Below are positions 60,191 through 64,000 of a stretch of 64,000 bases of DNA, in pieces. The translations under genes were made by a program, and so were the position numbers. Source of the stretch: DATLXU01 sp035575515 (lineage in GTDB: Bacteria > Acidobacteriota > Blastocatellia > UBA7656). Below the pieces are notes generated by a model. It did no database searches. It was not told where the DNA came from and saw only the letters and a program-made list of their open reading frames with translations. Location: NCBI GenBank assembly GCA_035575515.1, contig DATLXU010000092.1, forward strand, positions 47,735 through 111,734, given 5' to 3'. Position 1 is the first letter of the stretch, and every line of letters begins with the position of its first letter.

Positions 60191-60949
60191 ATGAAGCGAT
60201 TTGGATCTCTATTTATCGTTATAACCATTTTCACAACCGTTATCGCAGCGCAGAAAACAACGGCATCGCCCACGCAGGCGGCTGTAGAGTTTTATCGCGC
60301 ATTGAAGGACAAGCATTACGTCGAAGGATTTCGCCGCTCGGTTTATCGCGGCGCAATCGAGGGCCTATCATCAGCCGAGCTTAAAGAATTAGAGCCTGAT
60401 TTTGCCGCGACGTTTTCTGAAATACCTGAAAAGATTGAAGCGCGCGGCGAGCAGATAACAGGCGACACAGCAATCGTCTCACTGAAATTTGATGGCACCG
60501 AAGAGCTACAACAAGTCGCCTTGATCCGCGTCGGGGGCGAATGGCTTGTGGGCGACCGCGAGGCGTTCGAGGCTGTGACAGCGCAGGGCCGCAATTTCTT
60601 TTTCAATACTCGTATAGCCGTAAACGAAGATGAAGCATTCAAGATGCTCGCTCGCATGCTCGGAGCGGAAGTTATCTATTACCAGAAATTCGATGGCCGT
60701 TGCGCGCCGCTTCAGGAGTTGATAAGACTTGGCGGCGTGCCCCGCGATATTGAAGGCGGGCAGGCAAACGGCTATCGCTTCACATTCGCTCTCGGCGAAG
60801 ACCAGAAATCATTCTTCGCAACTGCAACCCCGATTGTTTACGGCAAGACGGGACGATTATCTTTCTACGCAGACTTGAGCGCGGTGCGCGCCGAGGACCT
60901 GAAAGGCCAGCCCGCATCCGCTTCTTCTCCCGTTTACCAGCCGAAATGA
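60191..60949 (+). CDS. Secreted protein with pilin-like C-terminal domain
   Basis: A 252-residue protein with a signal peptide (1-20). Residues ~24-120 are NTF2/DUF4878-like (TQAAVEFYRALKDKHYVEGF; LIRVGGEWLVGD). Residues ~145-245 have the signature of secreted pilin-like domains common in Acidobacteria: aromatic strand, CAPLQELIRLGGVPRDIEGGQANGYRF, FATATPIVYGKTGRLSFYADLSAVRAEDLKG. This suggests a pseudopilin-like or export-related role, but no N-terminal type IV pilin signal is present. Confidence 0.75.
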   Translation: MKRFGSLFIVITIFTTVIAAQKTTASPTQAAVEFYRALKDKHYVEGFRRSVYRGAIEGLSSAELKELEPDFAATFSEIPEKIEARGEQITGDTAIVSLKFDGTEELQQVALIRVGGEWLVGDREAFEAVTAQGRNFFFNTRIAVNEDEAFKMLARMLGAEVIYYQKFDGRCAPLQELIRLGGVPRDIEGGQANGYRFTFALGEDQKSFFATATPIVYGKTGRLSFYADLSAVRAEDLKGQPASASSPVYQPK

Positions 60950-61129
60950 ATTTGTGTCGCTGGGCGACAATAAGACTCAAACATCGCGCGCTGCGGGCTT
61001 TACAAACTGACCTGCCAATAATTACTATTCGCAGCAAGAAAGGCTGCCGCAAGGACGGCTCTGCTTTGGCGCTTCAGGCAGCGTGCTCATCGAGTGTCAC
61101 CGATTGGCCGATAGCCGCATGGGAACAAG

Positions 61130-61927
61130 ATGGACGATCAGGTAACAGGACAGGCAATAATCGAAGAACTCATCTACAACATGCAGCAGGGCATCGAGCC
61201 TCTCGTTTACGCGGCGCTTGTTCCGAGCCTGTATAACGTTTATCTTCACCCGGAAGATTATGACCGCCTCTCGCCTATCTTTCACATCATCACGGTGGAA
61301 GCACAGATGGCGCTCGATGAAGAGGTCAGGAAATTAAACAAGAAGACCGGCTGGCTCAAGCAGAAGAAGAATGTCCAAGCCGTGAGCCGCTGGATTATCA
61401 AGTTTCACAAAGACATGGATGAAGAGGTTCGTCGCGGCGAGATTCTGATTGATTCGCAATTAGGCATGCCTCAACGTCAGGAACTCGCTGGAACGGAAAC
61501 GAAGATAATCAAGACTCTGCGCTCGGCTGACGGCGTCTCGAAAACAATTCCTGCGCCTCCGACGCAGCGCGTCTATGCGACTATAGTTTATGAAGATGAT
61601 CGTGGCCGCCGGGTCTTCAAGATGACGAAGCCTGAAATCGTCATCGGGCGAGGCGGGAAGGAGTATCTCACGGATTTGAAGCTCTATACTTCTCCCGACG
61701 TATCGCGCGAGCACCTGCGCATACGCTACGACGCAGCCACGAACCAGTTCTTCGCGCGCGACGTAAGCACGCTCGGAACGTCCGTAAACGGCATACCCAT
61801 ACCGAGCAGCGTCGAGATCATTGACGGAAACAAGCATGATAAACATATAGAAGTTCCTATTCCGCCTAGAGCGCGGCTGATACTTGCAGATGTTCTGATA
61901 CTTGATTTCGATGCGACGGGGCGATGA
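61130..61927 (+). CDS. FHA-domain protein
   Basis: A 265-residue protein. Residues ~1-110 are helical, resembling the N-terminal part of DUF3662-FHA proteins. Residues ~150-262 form an FHA domain: VIGRGGKEYLTDLKLYTSPDVSREHLRIRYDAATN, with the Ser-Arg-Glu-His motif, and DVSTLGTSVNGIPI. FHA domains bind phosphothreonine peptides. The stop overlaps the next ATG (ATGA 61924-61927), and a PP2C phosphatase follows, so it is part of a Ser/Thr phosphorylation unit; no kinase is visible here. Confidence 0.85.
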   Translation: MDDQVTGQAIIEELIYNMQQGIEPLVYAALVPSLYNVYLHPEDYDRLSPIFHIITVEAQMALDEEVRKLNKKTGWLKQKKNVQAVSRWIIKFHKDMDEEVRRGEILIDSQLGMPQRQELAGTETKIIKTLRSADGVSKTIPAPPTQRVYATIVYEDDRGRRVFKMTKPEIVIGRGGKEYLTDLKLYTSPDVSREHLRIRYDAATNQFFARDVSTLGTSVNGIPIPSSVEIIDGNKHDKHIEVPIPPRARLILADVLILDFDATGR

Positions 61928-62019
61928 GCGGGTTATTTTCGGCGAGGTACATCTTTCTCGTTTTGCTGCTCGTAGTGGCGGCGATTATGGCTCTGTTAAG
62001 TTTTGACCGGGACCGTTAA
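61924..62019 (+). CDS. 31-residue single-helix membrane peptide
   Basis: The ATG overlaps the FHA gene stop (ATGA). The product is SGLFSARYIFLVLLLVVAAIMALLSFDRDR: one membrane helix between a basic N-terminus and an acidic-basic tail. It ends 4 bp before the PP2C start region. It is too short for normal gene calling, but the overlap, composition and operon position support it. It may anchor or regulate the phosphatase. Confidence 0.6.
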   Translation: MSGLFSARYIFLVLLLVVAAIMALLSFDRDR

Positions 62020-62023
62020 CCGA

Positions 62024-63838
62024 ATGTCCGTTATGGCAAGATTCAGTGCGGCGGGCGCGAGCGACGTGGGTCGCCATCGCCAGAACAACGAAGACCGCTT
62101 TCATATTGACACCGAGCTTGGCGTTTTCATGGTCATTGACGGCGTTGGCGGGCACGCTGCGGGCGAAGAGGCTGCGGCAATCGCAGTTGATTACATCACA
62201 GGGCGATTGCGCCGTCAGGTCGGCAGCGTCGAGTCCCGCATACGCGAAGCTATCACGCTCGCCAATAACGAAATCTTTCAACGCGCGCTGTCGAAACCCG
62301 AATGGCAGGGCATGGCTTGCGTGCTGACTGTAGTAATCATTGAAGGAGATCATCTCGTTATTGGTCACGTAGGCGACACGCGCCTCTATAAAATCCATCG
62401 CGGCAAGATTCGCAAGTTAACGTCGGATCATTCGCCTGTTGGCGAGATGGAGGACGCGGGGCAACTGAGCGAGCTTGAAGCGATGCACCACCCGCGACGC
62501 AACGAAGTCTATCGCGACGTTGGCACTGAGCCTCACGATACGCACGACGATGGATTCATTCAGATTCTCACCGAGCCGTTCGAGCCGGATTGCGCGCTCG
62601 TAATGTGCAGCGACGGCTTGAGCGACCTCGTAACGGCAGAGCAGGTACGGAGCGCAGTCGAGCGGAACGCTGGCGACCCGGCGAGCGTCGTGCAGGATTT
62701 GATTGACGCGGCGAACGAAGCGGGCGGCAAAGACAACGTGACAGTCATTTACATTGAAGGCGAAAACTTCGCGCCGAACTCCCAGCGCACCCTTGCAGGT
62801 ATGAGCACTGTTGGATACGGACAGGGCGATAGCGAAGATAGAGGCTTTCGAGGTGAGCAGGGAACAAGGTTTTTTCGCAAAGTTACGCCGCCTAGAAACG
62901 TTGGCCCTGCGGCTGCAACAGCGAGAATCGAAGATGCGCAAACGCCTCAGCCATTTTTACTGCCCGCCGCAGCAAGAGTGCCGCACGAACGATCAAAGAT
63001 TGGCAGACTGTTCTTGAGCCGAGCGGCGTTGTTCGTTTATGGGATGGTGTTCGCCGCTGCTGCTATCTTCGCACTCAAATTGATAATGAGCTGGAAGGTG
63101 GCAAGCGTTGTCGAGACTCCGCCAGCAGCAATAGAACCGAGTAGGCTAATCATCGTTGATGGCAATAGCTACGCTGGACCGAAAACTATCAACGAAGCGC
63201 TTGCGATGATTTCAGGCGGAAACAAACAAGGCTTTGTCATACTGGTCGCGCCAGGCGAGTATCGCGAGCGGGTGATGATGATTGAAGGCGTCGCGCTTAT
63301 AAGCCAGCATCCCGGGAAAGCGATTATCCTCGCACCTCTCGATAATCAATCAACCGCAATTGTGAGCGCCGTTGGAATAAAGACTGGCAAGCTCGATGGC
63401 TTCAAGATAGGCAATGTGGATAGACCGCTGGCTGTTGGACTCAGGATTGAGAATTCCGATGTCGAGATTTCAAATGTGGAGATAACAAACGCTGAGCAGG
63501 CAGCCATAGAGATAAGCGGCGCGGGCGAGGCGGTCTTAAAGGCAAACTACATTTACGACAATCGCGGCGTTGGAGTAAGAATCAGCGGCGCGGCGGCTCC
63601 GCGTATCATTCGCAATCTCATCTCGCAGAAAGGCGAGCAGGGAAGTAAGCCCGTGATTGAGATTCTCGGCGACGCAAAGCCTCAATTCATCTGGAATACG
63701 ATTGAGACAACTGGGGCGCTCTCCAGTCTGAAAGAATCTGAGAGCGAATTTGCGAAGAGAAACTTCGTCATCAAGAAGAAGCCTGAAATTCAGCAGTCGG
63801 GAACGAATCGCCAGCGGCCACGAGGGTTAATACCATAA
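62024..63838 (+). CDS. PP2C phosphatase fused to membrane helix and parallel beta-helix domain
   Basis: A 604-residue protein. The N-terminal 245 residues are a PP2C phosphatase: SDVGRHRQNNEDRF (E23, D24), VIDGVGGHAAGEEA (D39, G40), VGDTRLYKI, MCSDGLSDLV, GGKDNVTVIYIEG. A linker leads to a membrane helix (about 326-346). The C-terminal 230 residues, from SRLIIVDGNSYAGPKTINEAL to IIRNLISQKGEQG, repeat the parallel beta-helix pattern (VEISNVEITNAEQAAIEISGAGEAVLKANYIYDNRGVGVRISG in pieces). This links cytoplasmic dephosphorylation to an external, possibly sugar-binding, sensor. Confidence 0.88.
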   Translation: MSVMARFSAAGASDVGRHRQNNEDRFHIDTELGVFMVIDGVGGHAAGEEAAAIAVDYITGRLRRQVGSVESRIREAITLANNEIFQRALSKPEWQGMACVLTVVIIEGDHLVIGHVGDTRLYKIHRGKIRKLTSDHSPVGEMEDAGQLSELEAMHHPRRNEVYRDVGTEPHDTHDDGFIQILTEPFEPDCALVMCSDGLSDLVTAEQVRSAVERNAGDPASVVQDLIDAANEAGGKDNVTVIYIEGENFAPNSQRTLAGMSTVGYGQGDSEDRGFRGEQGTRFFRKVTPPRNVGPAAATARIEDAQTPQPFLLPAAARVPHERSKIGRLFLSRAALFVYGMVFAAAAIFALKLIMSWKVASVVETPPAAIEPSRLIIVDGNSYAGPKTINEALAMISGGNKQGFVILVAPGEYRERVMMIEGVALISQHPGKAIILAPLDNQSTAIVSAVGIKTGKLDGFKIGNVDRPLAVGLRIENSDVEISNVEITNAEQAAIEISGAGEAVLKANYIYDNRGVGVRISGAAAPRIIRNLISQKGEQGSKPVIEILGDAKPQFIWNTIETTGALSSLKESESEFAKRNFVIKKKPEIQQSGTNRQRPRGLIP

Positions 63839-63949
63839 CGATTATTTCAATCGTGCGCTTAAAGAGCAGCGCGCATTGGCGCAAGTACCGGTATGAAATC
63901 AATTCTTGCATGATACGCGACGACTGGATCTGACTGAAGGAATCTGGAA

Positions 63950-64000
63950 ATGCCAATCACACGCGTAATGGCAGGCGCGCGCGCGCAGAAAACCGTAAAG
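63950..64000 (+). CDS. Start of a CDS running off the window
   Basis: ATG 63950 follows AAGGA by 8 nt and opens a frame (MPITRVMAGARAQKTVK) that is uninterrupted to the edge. Too short to identify; kept as a possible partial gene. Confidence 0.35.
   Translation, partial: MPITRVMAGARAQKTVK

Overview
The window looks like a chromosomal segment of an Acidobacteriota bacterium, probably of the Blastocatellia type. I infer this from two tandem secreted proteins with the VWFA-related domain typical of Acidobacteria, from several small protein families I associate with that phylum, and from a moderately GC-rich base composition. No rRNA, tRNA, CRISPR array, transposase, phage gene or replication origin was found. 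It reads as a normal chromosome with accessory pockets rather than a genomic island.

Layout. Positions 1-9483 (+) carry a catabolic block: a 5'-truncated TPP-dependent enzyme, an enolase-superfamily enzyme, a fused FAD/Fe-S 2-hydroxyacid dehydrogenase, a small membrane protein, an SDR remnant, a probable F420-dependent dehydrogenase, and then a bacterial microcompartment (BMC) shell protein and a CoA-acylating aldehyde dehydrogenase with a long C-terminal extension. Read together, these suggest 2-hydroxyacid to 2-oxoacid to aldehyde to acyl-CoA, with the aldehyde step in a microcompartment. From 9.5 to 13.6 kb are small genes (DinB-like, Rho_N-like, a secreted protein), and the tandem secreted VWA proteins run from 12.6 to 14.9 kb. 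From 15.3 to 21.0 kb are pdxJ, ddl, arginase, an unknown secreted protein and a lytic transglycosylase.

Positions 21.4-36.9 kb (+) are the most striking block: a predicted envelope-associated MoxR AAA+/VWA machine (VWA/GATase-like membrane protein, caspase-like C13 peptidase with an EF-hand, TPR gluzincin protease, DUF4159, MoxR, DUF58, BatA-like and DUF4175 proteins). A compact nucleotidyltransferase pair is inserted between the DUF58 and BatA genes. It is followed by a LIC_10091-like secreted protein, an FRG-domain protein, a zinc ribbon, inorganic pyrophosphatase and an S9-type hydrolase.

Positions 41.1-45.8 kb (-) encode an FmdE-like protein and a probable peptidoglycan-recycling set (NamZ-like muramidase, SDR, Fsr-like MFS transporter, C26 gamma-glutamyl hydrolase). 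Then come a secreted subtilase with BACON domains, an orphan actin-like ATPase, a degenerate AMP-ligase N-terminal half with two acyl-CoA dehydrogenases, an ankyrin protein, a GT-C glycosyltransferase, glutamate dehydrogenase, a four-repeat DUF898 protein, L-aspartate oxidase, a decayed gene with three in-frame stops, a pilin-like secreted protein, and a signalling trio (FHA protein, 31-residue membrane peptide, PP2C phosphatase fused to a beta-helix).

Several intergenic spaces hold a recurring family of hairpins: 7-nt-periodic arms, in three cases around a shared palindromic core of about 31 bp. These are repeats of this genome that gene calling does not explain.
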